The notes under the pieces: model-generated
Told to the model about the DNA's origin: nothing
The model's database searches: none
The model's input: only the letters and a program-made list of their open reading frames with translations
Assembly (NCBI RefSeq): GCF_000005825.2
Contig: NC_013791.2
Span: 2,108,001-2,172,000 of the forward strand
Direction of reading: 5' to 3'
From: Alkalihalophilus pseudofirmus OF4
GTDB taxonomy: Bacteria > Bacillota > Bacilli > Bacillales > Bacillaceae_D
DNA: 64,000 nt
Program-made: the position numbers and the translations under genes
Part shown: piece after piece, positions 54,794-63,941 of the stretch
Layout: each line of letters starts with the position of its first letter
How positions within the stretch are numbered: the stretch's first letter is position 1

Positions 54794-56011
54794 TTACAGT
54801 AATTCATCTTGGTCAAATAAATACGTATACGGTATATCAACAAAAACAAATGCTTCTTCAGCAATTGGGTATGAATACGTTCGAATATGCTCTTCCCGTT
54901 CAATATCGGTGTATAAGTCAGATAGAATACCTCGTTTTTCAACATTCATTCTGACAATATTCTCTAGAAAATACGGGCGCCAGCTCCAGTTTTTATATCT
55001 GCCCTCACTCCTCAGCGTCCATTGATCTGTTTCATCCTTTTCAATATTTGAAGATAATTGAAAGCCTTCTTGATCACATATATAGATCCTAAATGCATAC
55101 TCTCTGCAATCTTCTGCAATCTTTGTTATTATCTCATCATATGTATCTTCTGCTTGAATACGTTTAATTGCTTGCTTAATTTTCACGCTCAGTTCATTTG
55201 TTAAACTAAGCTGCGCTTGCATTTTCTTTCTTTCAAAGGTAATAAAATGGTGGAATTCTTTTTGTATCCGTTCTTTGCAAGAATCCTCTTCAATAAAATC
55301 AGCCTTTGGCATTTGCATATAGTAGCCCTGATAATATCTGCCGCCATTTCTCCAAGCATAATTTAGTTGGTTAAACGTTGATATGCCTTCAAATAACAGA
55401 GTTGCTCCTATTTTTCTTGAAAGCATTGTTAATGAATGGTGAACGTCTCGATAAAGATGAGGCAGTGAATTATTCTCAAGAAAACTCGTATCAACTTTCA
55501 CAATATTAGGACTCACCATCGCAAGGCGCTCCAAATTCCCATTAGATTGCCCCACGTTATCTATGGCAATCCGGATACCCAGGCTTTGAAGATACGTTAA
55601 AAGATGCTTCCCCTCTTCCACTTTATCAAGGATCTGCGACTCCTTAAACTCTATAGCAATTCGATCTGCTGGCAAGCCTTGATTAATAAAAGGCATTATT
55701 CGATTTAATAAATTTTCCCCATCGTCCTTTAACACGATATCTATGTCATTATTTAAAAATAAAATGCTTGTCTGAGCTTCTTCCATATATTTAGTTAGCG
55801 CAAGCCTTTGTACATGGTCTTCAATCTCAAGCCTGTATTCATCAGGGATCGACTTATCTTGAAAGAACCAGCCAAGGCTTTCCGCTCCATTTTCACCTTC
55901 AAAACGCGTCAGCACCTCATATCCTACAACGAGCTGTTTATCAGCACTAACAATGGCTTGGAAATACGGTTTTATCTTCTCTTTATTCATCATGACATCT
56001 AATGGATCCAT
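54794..56011 (-). CDS. ykuI: EAL-domain protein YkuI (cyclic-di-GMP related)
   Basis: 405 residues, colinear with B. subtilis YkuI: EAL domain 1-260 and a PAS-like YkuI C-terminal domain from about 265 (IYICDQEGFQLSSNIEK, NWSWRPYFLENIVRM). The signature is EVL (VGYEVLTRF); loop 6 reads DNVGQSN where active EALs have DDFG. YkuI itself binds c-di-GMP but is reported to be a poor phosphodiesterase, so this is likely a sensor (inference). Start at MDPLD as in YkuI; the in-frame upstream ATG has no ribosome site. Confidence 0.9.
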   Translation of the reverse strand: MDPLDVMMNKEKIKPYFQAIVSADKQLVVGYEVLTRFEGENGAESLGWFFQDKSIPDEYRLEIEDHVQRLALTKYMEEAQTSILFLNNDIDIVLKDDGENLLNRIMPFINQGLPADRIAIEFKESQILDKVEEGKHLLTYLQSLGIRIAIDNVGQSNGNLERLAMVSPNIVKVDTSFLENNSLPHLYRDVHHSLTMLSRKIGATLLFEGISTFNQLNYAWRNGGRYYQGYYMQMPKADFIEEDSCKERIQKEFHHFITFERKKMQAQLSLTNELSVKIKQAIKRIQAEDTYDEIITKIAEDCREYAFRIYICDQEGFQLSSNIEKDETDQWTLRSEGRYKNWSWRPYFLENIVRMNVEKRGILSDLYTDIEREEHIRTYSYPIAEEAFVFVDIPYTYLFDQDELL

Positions 56012-56079
56012 TCCTCTACCCCCAATACCGCTCATCAACTATTATTATAGCATATAATGAGAAAGGCGTTAGCAGCGCA

Positions 56080-56925
56080 TTAAGCCTTCTGATTTTTGCG
56101 TAAAAAAGAAAGCATTTTATCTGCAACTTCCTCTGGTTTTTCTTCCGACAATAAGTGTCCTGTCTTTCTAAAACAATAAAATTCTGCACAAGGGAGGTCT
56201 TCCGATAAGCGCTTGCCAATTCTCGAAGGAATAATCGTGTCTTCATCTCCCCACAGTATTAAACAAGGCTGCATAATGTGTTGAAGGTCCTTTTTATCAA
56301 GGTCTCCCTCACGCTGGCGCATTAAGCCAATTAACCCATCACAAAAAGATGGGTCTGTTAAGGGCAGACTGTATTCCTCAATTGCTTCTTTGGTTATTGT
56401 CTTTTCGTTATGCACCACCTGAGTAAACATTTTCTGTACATTTCTCTTCCCTATCCACCATTTCATTGCATGCTTAGCAAAAGGAATATATGAAGCATAA
56501 ATAAATCGTTTTTTCACTCTCTTTAAATAACCTGAGCTTGATAATAAAATGATGGAGGAAATTAAATTCGGTCTCGTTTTGGCTATATATAATGCAACTT
56601 GTCCTCCCATTGAATGGCCAATAATTGTAATGTTCTCCACTTTTAGCAATTCAAGCAGGGCAATCACTAAATCAGCGTAACCCTGAAATGAATAACAAAA
56701 CGTTCGCTGCTTCCCGCTTCGTCCAAATCCTGGAAGGTCTACACAGATGATGTCATAGTGTTTTTGTAAAAAAGGGATTAAATATCTGAAGCTATAGCTC
56801 GATGACACAAAACCATGAATGAAAACCAGCGTGCCTCGTTTAGTTTTTTTGGATTGATAGCGTTCATAATACACATCCGTCCCCATTAAATACACAATAG
56901 ATTTCAAAGAATGTTCTTTTTTCAT
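56080..56925 (-). CDS. alpha/beta hydrolase (YugF-like)
   Basis: 281 residues from ATG 56925 (GAGGT upstream). LVFIHGFVSSSYSFRYLIP is the HG oxyanion region, IIGHSMGGQVAL the GxSxG nucleophile elbow, LILWGDEDTIIPS the Asp and FRKTGHLLSEEKPEEVA the His. Generic esterase/hydrolase; B. subtilis YugF is the nearest name I recall. Faces ykuI after a 69-nt gap, transcribed the same way. Confidence 0.82.
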   Translation of the reverse strand: MKKEHSLKSIVYLMGTDVYYERYQSKKTKRGTLVFIHGFVSSSYSFRYLIPFLQKHYDIICVDLPGFGRSGKQRTFCYSFQGYADLVIALLELLKVENITIIGHSMGGQVALYIAKTRPNLISSIILLSSSGYLKRVKKRFIYASYIPFAKHAMKWWIGKRNVQKMFTQVVHNEKTITKEAIEEYSLPLTDPSFCDGLIGLMRQREGDLDKKDLQHIMQPCLILWGDEDTIIPSRIGKRLSEDLPCAEFYCFRKTGHLLSEEKPEEVADKMLSFLRKNQKA

Positions 56926-57036
56926 GACTATACCTCTCATTTTTGTCATCTTTGTATTGTTTATCCAACCATTTAACCGTAATATAGTAGGTAAAAAGAC
57001 CCTTAGGTTTTAGGATGATTAAAGGGGGATCCGTTT

Positions 57037-58569
57037 TTGTTAACGTACCAACAATTTGTTAAAAACTTAGCTTTATATTACCTTTTTGGGTCATTCATAG
57101 CAGTCATAGGTGTAGGAGTTGTATTAATCCCTACCACGTTAGCACTTGAACCAAGAGACCTCCTGCCACTCACAATAATTGTCTTCAGTTCCATTTTGTG
57201 CATGATGAGTGTGGAATGGTTCTTTTTTAAACGTCATGCCAAACCAATTAAAAATGTCTGCATGGCTGAAGCGCCGTCTTATGAAGAGTTAAAAACTGCT
57301 TATTATCAAGCTCATCAATTTCCTAAATTAACTGGATACCGGATACTCGGGCCTCATTTATTTGGTTTAAGTATACCGGCAGTTATCCTTACCATTTTCT
57401 TTATACGAATAGAGCTTGTGCATATACCTTATGCATACATATTATATGGAATAGTGTGCGCGGTATTAATTGCCGGTATGCATGCGATGATAGAGTACTA
57501 CCATACATCAACTGCGATCATTCCGATCCTTGAGCATATACAGAAAAAGTCGTTACATCTTTATCAAAAAAAGCTCACTTTAGAAGGAAAGAAAATCATT
57601 TCTTTAAAAACAAAATTCCAATTAAGTGCTTTATTATTCGGAGCTTTCCCTCTTCTATTATTTAGTTTAGCGACACAAATGAGACTCAGCCAAGGTGAAG
57701 CGCTGTTAATAGAAGTGTATTGGGTATGGTCTCTCCTTGTTTTGCTTGTCGGCTGCGGACTTTCCTTGTATGGTGCGAGGTTATTATTTTCGATTGTTGC
57801 CGAACCACTAAATCATCTCCATGATAAGATGAAAAAAGTTCAAGAAGGCAACTTTGATGTACGTGCAGCAGAGTATTATTCCGATGAATTCTCACAAACC
57901 ATTAATGGATTTAATCATATGGTGAAAGGACTAAAAACGCGTGAGGTCATTAATAATCAATTGTATGAAAGTTTTTTTGAGACATTAGCAACTACACTTG
58001 ATGCGCGTGATTCCTATACAGCAGGGCACTCAGTCCGTGTTGCTGAGTATGCGGTTGAAATTGGAAAAAAGGCGGGATTAACAAAAGAACAGCTTCAGAC
58101 CTTGAGAAAAACAGGACTGCTTCATGACATAGGGAAAATTGGGGTCCCTGATGATGTCCTGCTTAAAGAAGGGAGATTAACAGAAGAAGAGTTTAAAGCA
58201 ATTCAGCTTCATCCTGTTTTAGGTGAAGAAATCCTCCGAACGATTCAGCCAGCAGATTTAATGGAAAAACTAATACCTGGAGTTCGCTCTTATCATGAAA
58301 GGATAGATGGCGGTGGTTATCCTGACAGGTTAATGGGTGACCAAATCCCTCTATTTGGTAAAATTCTTGCCGTTGCTGATGCATTTGATGCCATGACATC
58401 AGACCGTCCTTACCGTCTTGGAATGAGTCAAAAAAAGGCTTTGCAGATCCTTAAAGAAGGATCAGGAACGCAATGGGACCCGCAATTTGTGAAGTATTTT
58501 ATAGAGTGGTGCAATGAGAATAATCAAGCCAATCATGAGCATAAAGAAAAACCTGCAGCGATGCTGTAG
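57037..58569 (+). CDS. membrane HD-GYP domain protein with HAMP
   Basis: 510 residues. Membrane part with about six helices (1-250), HAMP (SIVAEPLNHLHDKMKKVQEG, about 255-305), then the HD-GYP domain 310-495: ATTLDARDSYTAGHSVRVAE, TGLLHDIGKIGVPD (HD pair), SYHERIDGGGYP (GYP) and ADAFDAMTSDRPYR. Likely hydrolyses c-di-GMP in response to a membrane signal. It faces away from YkuI, the EAL protein, so this is a small c-di-GMP locus. TTG start with GGGGG 8 nt upstream. Confidence 0.88.
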   Translation: MLTYQQFVKNLALYYLFGSFIAVIGVGVVLIPTTLALEPRDLLPLTIIVFSSILCMMSVEWFFFKRHAKPIKNVCMAEAPSYEELKTAYYQAHQFPKLTGYRILGPHLFGLSIPAVILTIFFIRIELVHIPYAYILYGIVCAVLIAGMHAMIEYYHTSTAIIPILEHIQKKSLHLYQKKLTLEGKKIISLKTKFQLSALLFGAFPLLLFSLATQMRLSQGEALLIEVYWVWSLLVLLVGCGLSLYGARLLFSIVAEPLNHLHDKMKKVQEGNFDVRAAEYYSDEFSQTINGFNHMVKGLKTREVINNQLYESFFETLATTLDARDSYTAGHSVRVAEYAVEIGKKAGLTKEQLQTLRKTGLLHDIGKIGVPDDVLLKEGRLTEEEFKAIQLHPVLGEEILRTIQPADLMEKLIPGVRSYHERIDGGGYPDRLMGDQIPLFGKILAVADAFDAMTSDRPYRLGMSQKKALQILKEGSGTQWDPQFVKYFIEWCNENNQANHEHKEKPAAML

Positions 58570-58575
58570 GTTTTT
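58547..58575. terminator. bidirectional terminator between HD-GYP and metA
   Basis: Arms AAAAACCTgCAGC/GCTGtAGGTTTTT, loop GAT; overlaps the HD-GYP stop codon. Confidence 0.8.
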
Positions 58576-58594
58576 CAAATCCACACTTTCCCGT

Positions 58595-59509
58595 TTATTC
58601 TTCACTTAAATCATATGGCGTTTCTTGGTACACATAGTAATTAAGCCAATTTGAAAATAATAAGTTAGAATGAGCACGCCATTTGAGCTTAGGCTTAGCT
58701 TCAGAGTTGTTATCCGGAAAGTAATTCTCTGGCAAGGAGATGTCTAATCCTCTTTCAAGATCACGGCGGTACTCTTCTTCAAGCGTACAAGTATCATATT
58801 CTGAATGACCTGTGACAAAGATTTGCTTGCCATTTTTAGCAGCAACTAAATACACACCTGCATCCTCTGAGACACTTAATACATCAAGTTCAGAAACATC
58901 TTCTAGGTCTTCCAGTCTAATATCTGTATGTCTAGAATGCGGGGCTAAAAATTCATCATCAAACCCTCGCAGCAATTTAACATTAGGCTGTTCAATGCTG
59001 TGAGTAAAAACACCAAATATTTTTTGATCTAGTTTATATTTTCTAACACCGTAATGATGATACAAGCCAGCTTGAGCTCCCCAGCATATATGAAGAGTGG
59101 ACGTCACATTTTTGACACTCCAATCCATAATACGCTTTAATTCATCCCAATAGTCAACTTGTTCAAAATCAAGCTTTTCAATCGGGGCGCCAGTTATGAT
59201 CATTCCATCGAACTTTTTGGATTCAATTTCTTCAAACGTTTTATAAAAGGATTGTAAATGTTCATGTGGTGTATTTTTAGAGACATGAGTATCAGGATAT
59301 AGAAAGGAAACATCGACTTGCAGCGGGGTATTACCAAGTAAGCGCAGCAATTGTGTTTCAGTTGTTTCTTTAATGGGCATCAAATTTAATATAATGATCT
59401 TAAGTGGTCTAATATCTTGTGAGTAGGCACGGCTTTCATCCATGACGAAAATATTTTCGCTATTTAATACTTCTTTTGCAGGTAAGTGATCTGGGATCTT
59501 AATAGGCAT
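58595..59509 (-). CDS. metA: homoserine O-acyltransferase MetA
   Basis: 304 residues. [16 protein letters not shown] has the catalytic Cys, [17 protein letters not shown] the His-Glu, and [19 protein letters not shown] the family start. Acylates homoserine (acetyl or succinyl) to begin methionine synthesis; in Bacillus the acetyl form is usual. No S-box riboswitch was found in the short 130-nt upstream region, so regulation by SAM is not evident. Confidence 0.95.
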   Translation of the reverse strand: MPIKIPDHLPAKEVLNSENIFVMDESRAYSQDIRPLKIIILNLMPIKETTETQLLRLLGNTPLQVDVSFLYPDTHVSKNTPHEHLQSFYKTFEEIESKKFDGMIITGAPIEKLDFEQVDYWDELKRIMDWSVKNVTSTLHICWGAQAGLYHHYGVRKYKLDQKIFGVFTHSIEQPNVKLLRGFDDEFLAPHSRHTDIRLEDLEDVSELDVLSVSEDAGVYLVAAKNGKQIFVTGHSEYDTCTLEEEYRRDLERGLDISLPENYFPDNNSEAKPKLKWRAHSNLLFSNWLNYYVYQETPYDLSEE

Positions 59510-59642
59510 AACATTAGGGCTCCTTTACTAATAAATATATGTAAATATATCCGTCACTACATTAAACTGTTAAACTGAATTTAGTAGATTGTTTTAAATT
59601 ATCATAAAATTCAACGTTAATCAATCGTTCGGAGGGTTGAAA

Positions 59643-60305
59643 ATGAAAATAAGAATCGAATGGTATTACCAGCTTCCTAAAGGTAAAATGACATACTTTA
59701 TGAAATCAGAGTTTATGCTGCTTAAAGAGGTATTGCTCCTTTCTGATGATTTAGAGAAGAGTGGACGATTAAAATCCATTGAATATTATGATGAAGATGA
59801 CCGGAGCTGGACAAAAAAAGAGTTAATCAAGCTATCAAAAATCCACGAGACAGAACCACAAGATGTAAGGATCTATGTAGACGGCGGCTTTGATAAAAAA
59901 AGCAAATTAGCAGGCTTGGGGATTGTCATTTATTTTACCCAGCACAAAAAAAATTGGCGTATTAGAAGAAATGAACAAATTGAATATATAGCTGATAACA
60001 ATGAAGCAGAGCTTGCAGCCATGCATTTAGCGCTTCAAATGTTAGAAGAGGAAGAAGTCAGGCATCAAACGATTACATTTTATTCTGACTCGCAAGTTGC
60101 AGTGAATCAAGCATCGGGAGAATGGCCGAGTTATGAAGATCATTATAACCTTTGGCTAAATAAAATAGACGAACTGAAACAAAAACTTAAGCTTACATGT
60201 GAATTTATACAAATTGACCGCAAAGAAAACAAAGAAGCAGACCAGCTGGCCAACCAAGCATTAGCCGGAATCGAAATTTCAGGTAAAAAGGAAACTTCTT
60301 CATAA
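59643..60305 (+). CDS. ypeP: RNase H-like protein (YpeP-like)
   Basis: 220 residues. After an 80-residue N-terminal extension, the RNase H fold has VRIYVDGGFDKKSKLAGLGI (first Asp), ADNNEAELAAMHLAL (Glu), ITFYSDSQVAV (Asp) and KENKEADQLANQAL (Asp), so the DEDD set is complete. Matches B. subtilis YpeP, for which in vivo activity has not been clear. GGAGGG lies 6 nt before ATG 59643. Confidence 0.85.
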   Translation: MKIRIEWYYQLPKGKMTYFMKSEFMLLKEVLLLSDDLEKSGRLKSIEYYDEDDRSWTKKELIKLSKIHETEPQDVRIYVDGGFDKKSKLAGLGIVIYFTQHKKNWRIRRNEQIEYIADNNEAELAAMHLALQMLEEEEVRHQTITFYSDSQVAVNQASGEWPSYEDHYNLWLNKIDELKQKLKLTCEFIQIDRKENKEADQLANQALAGIEISGKKETSS

Positions 60306-60307
60306 AA

Positions 60308-60331
60308 AGCGGCTCATTCTCATGAGCCGCT
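60308..60331 (-). terminator. terminator overlapping the stop of the PHP gene
   Basis: Perfect 10-bp arms AGCGGCTCAT/ATGAGCCGCT, loop TCTC, with a T run only on the minus strand. Confidence 0.75.
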
Positions 60332-61186
60332 CTCTTCTATACGTTCTAATAATGCTTCTGCATAACGGTTTTCAAGCCTTGTCACACCGAGTGGCTCTGG
60401 GACCCTTCCATATTCCTCGTCATGGAAATCTGAGCCGCCAGTGAGTAAGAGCCGTCTTCCACTGCGCCCTTCAATTGAGCGTGCTAAGCTTGAATATCTC
60501 TCAACTGCTGATCGGTTGTGATCACGATGGAAAGCTTCTATTCCATCTAGCCCCCATTCTATTACCCAAGACTCGATTTCTTCATCTAATCCGTAATAAT
60601 CGGGATGAGCAACAATCGCCACGCCCTCATACTTATGGATGAACTCAATTGCTTCTTTGACAGTCATTTCTTTTTGTTTTTCAACAAACCCTGGCTTGCC
60701 TTCTGCTAAAAATTCATCAAAAGCCTCACTTACTGAGTTTACATATCCTGCATCAATCATCGCTTTGGCCACATGAGGCCTGCCTATGCTTCCCCCATCT
60801 ACATGCTTTAACACTTGCTGACGGTTTAGCTCAATACCAATTCTTGAAAGCTTAGCAATCATCTCATCTAAACGCTCACTGCGATACTGCTGCTGCGTAG
60901 CTAAAAAACTTTTCAAGTTATTGTTGGTATAATCAATGCCATAGCCAAGAATATGTACACTTTTGCCATGAATCTTTGTAGAAAGTTCAATTCCAGGAAT
61001 AACCGCCAGTCCAAGTGCTTGTCCGGCTTCGATAGCGGCCTCTACCCCCTGAACAGTATCATGGTCGGTGAGTGCTACTATTTCAAGCCCCGCCTCCTTG
61101 CATTTATCCATCAAATCTTTTGGAGTGTAATTTCCGTCTGAAGCAGTGGAATGCATGTGAAGATCACTATTTTTGATGGTGCTCAT
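60320..61186 (-). CDS. PHP-domain metal-dependent phosphoesterase (TrpH/YciV-like)
   Basis: 288 residues. DLHMHSTASDG carries the first metal His pair, ALTDHDTVQGV the second, VIPGIELSTKIHGKSVHILGY further ligands, VAIVAHPDYYG the third and LTGGSDFHDEEYGR the last. Family members include RNase AM (5'-3' exonuclease), AMP/oligo phosphatases; this one is not resolvable. Single gene; GAGAG precedes the ATG. Confidence 0.85.
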   Translation of the reverse strand: MSTIKNSDLHMHSTASDGNYTPKDLMDKCKEAGLEIVALTDHDTVQGVEAAIEAGQALGLAVIPGIELSTKIHGKSVHILGYGIDYTNNNLKSFLATQQQYRSERLDEMIAKLSRIGIELNRQQVLKHVDGGSIGRPHVAKAMIDAGYVNSVSEAFDEFLAEGKPGFVEKQKEMTVKEAIEFIHKYEGVAIVAHPDYYGLDEEIESWVIEWGLDGIEAFHRDHNRSAVERYSSLARSIEGRSGRRLLLTGGSDFHDEEYGRVPEPLGVTRLENRYAEALLERIEESGS

Positions 61187-61214
61187 TTACGGAACTCTCC
61201 TTTACTTATCTACC

Positions 61215-61700
61215 CTATTGGTCTAATGTGATCGGCCATGTTACTTGGCCCGTTCTAAGATGGTCTGTATAAATCATCTCATATTCTTCATGCACAGGTA
61301 CTTCAAATGCAATTTCACCGCGATTTTTACGTTCAGGGTGAAGCTGCCCGCCCAAGATTCCTTTTGTTTCTACGCGTGAAGAGTGCGTATAGGCATAACC
61401 TTCTGGGTCAGCTAAACTCATCTTAAACAATGAAAATTCTTGAACTGTAGAACTTGCATTTTCAAGAGTAATGTCAATGATGACATTGTGCATTCCTTCT
61501 TGTTCTGATTCTTCTGTGCGGACATTGTTAACCGTCATTTTTAACCCGTTAATCTCTTGGGTCTGCTCGCCTCTTTCCACTTTACCCATGCTCTCTTGGT
61601 CATCTAAACTAGAAGAAGCGGGCTGGCTGCTAAAAGCGTATCCCCCTACTAAAACAAGCAAAATTAATAAAGCTGATAATAAAACAACTTTTCCTTTCAT
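61215..61700 (-). CDS. DUF4352-like extracytoplasmic protein
   Basis: 161 residues from ATG 61700 with AAGGAG about 12 nt upstream. One N-terminal helix (KVVLLSALLILLVLVGGYAF), then an immunoglobulin-like beta fold (INGLKMTVNNVRTEESEQEG, HNVIIDITLENASSTVQEF, IAFEVPVHEEY) like DUF4352/telomeric-repeat-factor-2-like lipoprotein domains. Probably anchored outside the membrane; function unknown. Confidence 0.7.
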   Translation of the reverse strand: MKGKVVLLSALLILLVLVGGYAFSSQPASSSLDDQESMGKVERGEQTQEINGLKMTVNNVRTEESEQEGMHNVIIDITLENASSTVQEFSLFKMSLADPEGYAYTHSSRVETKGILGGQLHPERKNRGEIAFEVPVHEEYEMIYTDHLRTGQVTWPITLDQ

Positions 61701-61812
61701 CAAGCTTTTCCTCTCCTTGATCCTAATCATTTCAATCTGTTTATTCATTTCATATTATTTGTCTATTTAGACCATATGATGGAGTGAAAAGGTTCATGAC
61801 TAACTTCCTTTT

Positions 61813-62637
61813 TTATTTCCACCACTCGTCATAGATCGTTACAGGCAGCTGACGCTTATGTTCTGTTAATTTGTAACGCTGTTCGATTCTTCTTTTTATA
61901 TCTGAATCTACTTCCTTGCCCTCTAAGTAATCATCTAAATTTTCATACGTCATTCCAAGTGCCACTTCATCAGGAATGCCAGGTTTATCATCTTCTAAAT
62001 CGGCCGTAGGCACTTTTAAGTATAAACGCTCATCAGCTTCAAGAACTCTTAACAAGTCTTTGCCTTGTCGTTTATTTAATCCAAATAAAGGAGCAATATC
62101 ACAGGCGCCGTCTCCGTATTTTGTAAAGAACCCAGTAATCGCCTCTGCAGCATGATCAGTACCGATTACTAAGCAGCCATAATGAGCAGCTAAGTCAAAT
62201 TGTACTTTCATTCTCTCACGTGCCTTTGTATTCCCTTTATGGAAGTCAGACATTTCTTCTCCTGTTGCTTGGTTAAATGCAGCCTCGCTTGCATCGACTG
62301 CTGCTTTAATATTTACCGTTTTGATCACACTTGGCTTAATGAATTCTAAGGCAAGCTGGGCATCATCTTCATCATGCTGGATGCCATATGGGAGTCTAAC
62401 AGCAATAAATTGATACGAACCACCTTTTTCATCATTTAATTCATCAACAGCGATTTGTGCCAATTTACCAGCTAAGCTGGAATCTTGACCACCAGAAATC
62501 CCTAACACGTACCCTTTTGTACCTGTTTTCAATAAATAATCCTTTAAGAAGTCCACTCTTGTTCTGACTTCCTTTTTCGGGTCAATAGAAGGTCTTGTAT
62601 ATAGTTCCTCTTGAATTTGCTGTTGTGTTGTTGTCAT
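61813..62637 (-). CDS. nadE: NH3-dependent NAD+ synthetase
   Basis: 274 residues. [20 protein letters not shown] is the PP-loop; [33 protein letters not shown] region the NaAD binding site; [19 protein letters not shown] the domain interface. Amidates deamido-NAD using ammonia, the last step of NAD synthesis. The glutaminase domain of NadE2 forms is absent. Confidence 0.95.
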   Translation of the reverse strand: MTTTQQQIQEELYTRPSIDPKKEVRTRVDFLKDYLLKTGTKGYVLGISGGQDSSLAGKLAQIAVDELNDEKGGSYQFIAVRLPYGIQHDEDDAQLALEFIKPSVIKTVNIKAAVDASEAAFNQATGEEMSDFHKGNTKARERMKVQFDLAAHYGCLVIGTDHAAEAITGFFTKYGDGACDIAPLFGLNKRQGKDLLRVLEADERLYLKVPTADLEDDKPGIPDEVALGMTYENLDDYLEGKEVDSDIKRRIEQRYKLTEHKRQLPVTIYDEWWK

Positions 62638-62699
62638 AATTAGCCCTCCTCTAAATGATCAGTTTGTATAAGTATTCCTATTATACCAAGAACTCAAAC

Positions 62700-63011
62700 T
62701 TAAAGTTTGTCTAAAACACGAAAACGAGATAGCTGTGACAGCAATCCCTCTTGTTTTAGAATGCGATATTGAGTTTCCCCGAGCAAATCAAAATGAGGGT
62801 AGTCATCATGCCAATGAAGCCACTCACGCTTCAAGCCATAATTCCTACCCCAGCTTACTAACTTTTCAATATCAGCACAAGCGACTTTGGTAACAGACGT
62901 ACATCCCGGAAAACGATCATCGATCCAAAAGTGAGTGAGGAAGGATATTTCATTTTGTTTTGCACGATCTTTCCACTCACGAAGTTCAGTCCTTGTAATC
63001 CCAAAAGCCAA
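62700..63011 (-). CDS. yneQ: YneQ-like hypothetical protein
   Basis: 103 residues. MAFGITRTELREWKDRAKQ and SFLTHFWIDDRFPGCTSVTK, then GLKREWLHWHDDYPHFDLLG. It resembles B. subtilis YneQ. Start chosen at TTG 63011 (GAGGT 9 nt upstream); TTG 63017 is closer to the site. In B. subtilis yneQ is near tlp and yneR, which are also in this window. Confidence 0.72.
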   Translation of the reverse strand: MAFGITRTELREWKDRAKQNEISFLTHFWIDDRFPGCTSVTKVACADIEKLVSWGRNYGLKREWLHWHDDYPHFDLLGETQYRILKQEGLLSQLSRFRVLDKL

Positions 63012-63042
63012 ATTCAACGCACCTCTTCATCATTTTTCCTTA

Positions 63043-63312
63043 TCATAGCACAGCAAACCATTTTTTTCTTCGTTGCTGCTTCTTTTCCTTATCTTTTTGA
63101 AGCAATCTAATTTTATGCATCACATCTTGTTTATCTTTTTGCGGCGACTTAGTCTGAGAACTTTTCACTTCTAGATTAATACCAGATACTTCAGTGTCCA
63201 CCATGCGGTCTAAAGATTGGACAGCCATTTCACGGACCCTTGGATTATCAGACTGCATCTGCTTCACAACATAGGAAAATTTCTTCCAGTTCATTTCATT
63301 CTGATAACTCAT
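63043..63312 (-). CDS. hypothetical protein, 89 residues
   Basis: From ATG 63312 (GTGAGG upstream). MSYQNEMNWKKFSYVVKQMQ, then NPRVREMAVQSLDRMVDTEV resembling a single HEAT-like helix pair, and a basic tail (KEKKQQRRKKW). Upstream in-frame codons run through repeat DNA and are unlikely to be coding. Function unknown. Confidence 0.5.
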   Translation of the reverse strand: MSYQNEMNWKKFSYVVKQMQSDNPRVREMAVQSLDRMVDTEVSGINLEVKSSQTKSPQKDKQDVMHKIRLLQKDKEKKQQRRKKWFAVL

Positions 63313-63423
63313 ACCCATCATCCTCACTAAGTTTATTTTCTTGCTAAAGAATTCTACAAAACCCACACTCCTCCCTTTGAGAGATCTTGTAACAATTCGT
63401 CTAGTTTTACTGCCGAAAAAAAA

Positions 63424-63579
63424 CGAAAAGCGGAGGCGACTGTCCTGGCATGCGGTAAAATTAGGAGAAGCGATTAGAAGCGCTTTTTGCTTCGTTCGAT
63501 TCACCGTTTTTACCCGCAGGACAAGGAGTCGCAGCTAGACACGAAAAGCTGAGACGACTGTTCTGGCATGCGGTAAAAT
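63424..63579. repeat. direct repeat pair with inverted middle copy (second repeat family)
   Basis: A roughly 38-bp block starting CGAAAAGCGGAGGCGACTGT and ending GGCATGCGGTAAAAT occurs at 63424-63461 and again, with four changes, at 63542-63579. Between them TTTTACCCGCAGGACAAGGAGTCGC is broadly its reverse complement. It can fold into alternative cruciforms. The 63313-63635 gap holds these and no gene. Confidence 0.75.
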
Positions 63580-63601
63580 AAGGGGGATTCATACACACAA
63601 A

Positions 63602-63631
63602 AAAAAGCAAGGCGCTGTGCCTTGCTTTTTA
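63602..63631 (-). terminator. terminator of tlp
   Basis: Arms AAAAAGCAAGGC/GCCTTGCTTTTT, loop GCTGT; T run on the minus strand. Confidence 0.88.
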
Positions 63632-63635
63632 TCTA

Positions 63636-63866
63636 TTACTGTTGGTACCCGTTTTCTCTTGCTTGGGATTCGTCTTGGATTTCAGATTCGAATGATTCGA
63701 TGCTTTCTTGACGATTCGCATTCTTTTGTTTGATCTGCTGTTTTTGTTCTGCAGTCATATCCGTATTTGCCATAGACTCCTCAGCAGCTTCAATATTGTG
63801 CTGTGTGTTTTCTTTCATCTGTTGTAGCTTTTCAACATTATCTGCACGGTTATCTGGCTTTGCCAT
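63636..63866 (-). CDS. tlp: small acid-soluble spore protein Tlp
   Basis: 76 residues: MAKPDNRADNVEKLQQMKEN, then NIEAAEESMANTDM and a C-terminal ESEIQDESQARENGY, the Tlp signature. A sporulation protein made in the forespore. Presence indicates an endospore former. GGAGGGATT lies upstream. Confidence 0.9.
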   Translation of the reverse strand: MAKPDNRADNVEKLQQMKENTQHNIEAAEESMANTDMTAEQKQQIKQKNANRQESIESFESEIQDESQARENGYQQ

Positions 63867-63941
63867 AGGTAATCCCTCCGTATGAGTAAGATGTGGTACC
63901 TCTTTTAGTATGGAAGTTCCGCATCATTTCATACGATGAAA

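Noticed and set aside
59510-59642. SAM (S-box) riboswitch upstream of metA
   Set aside because: The region is only about 130 nt, AT-rich and lacks the conserved S-box core or a terminator.
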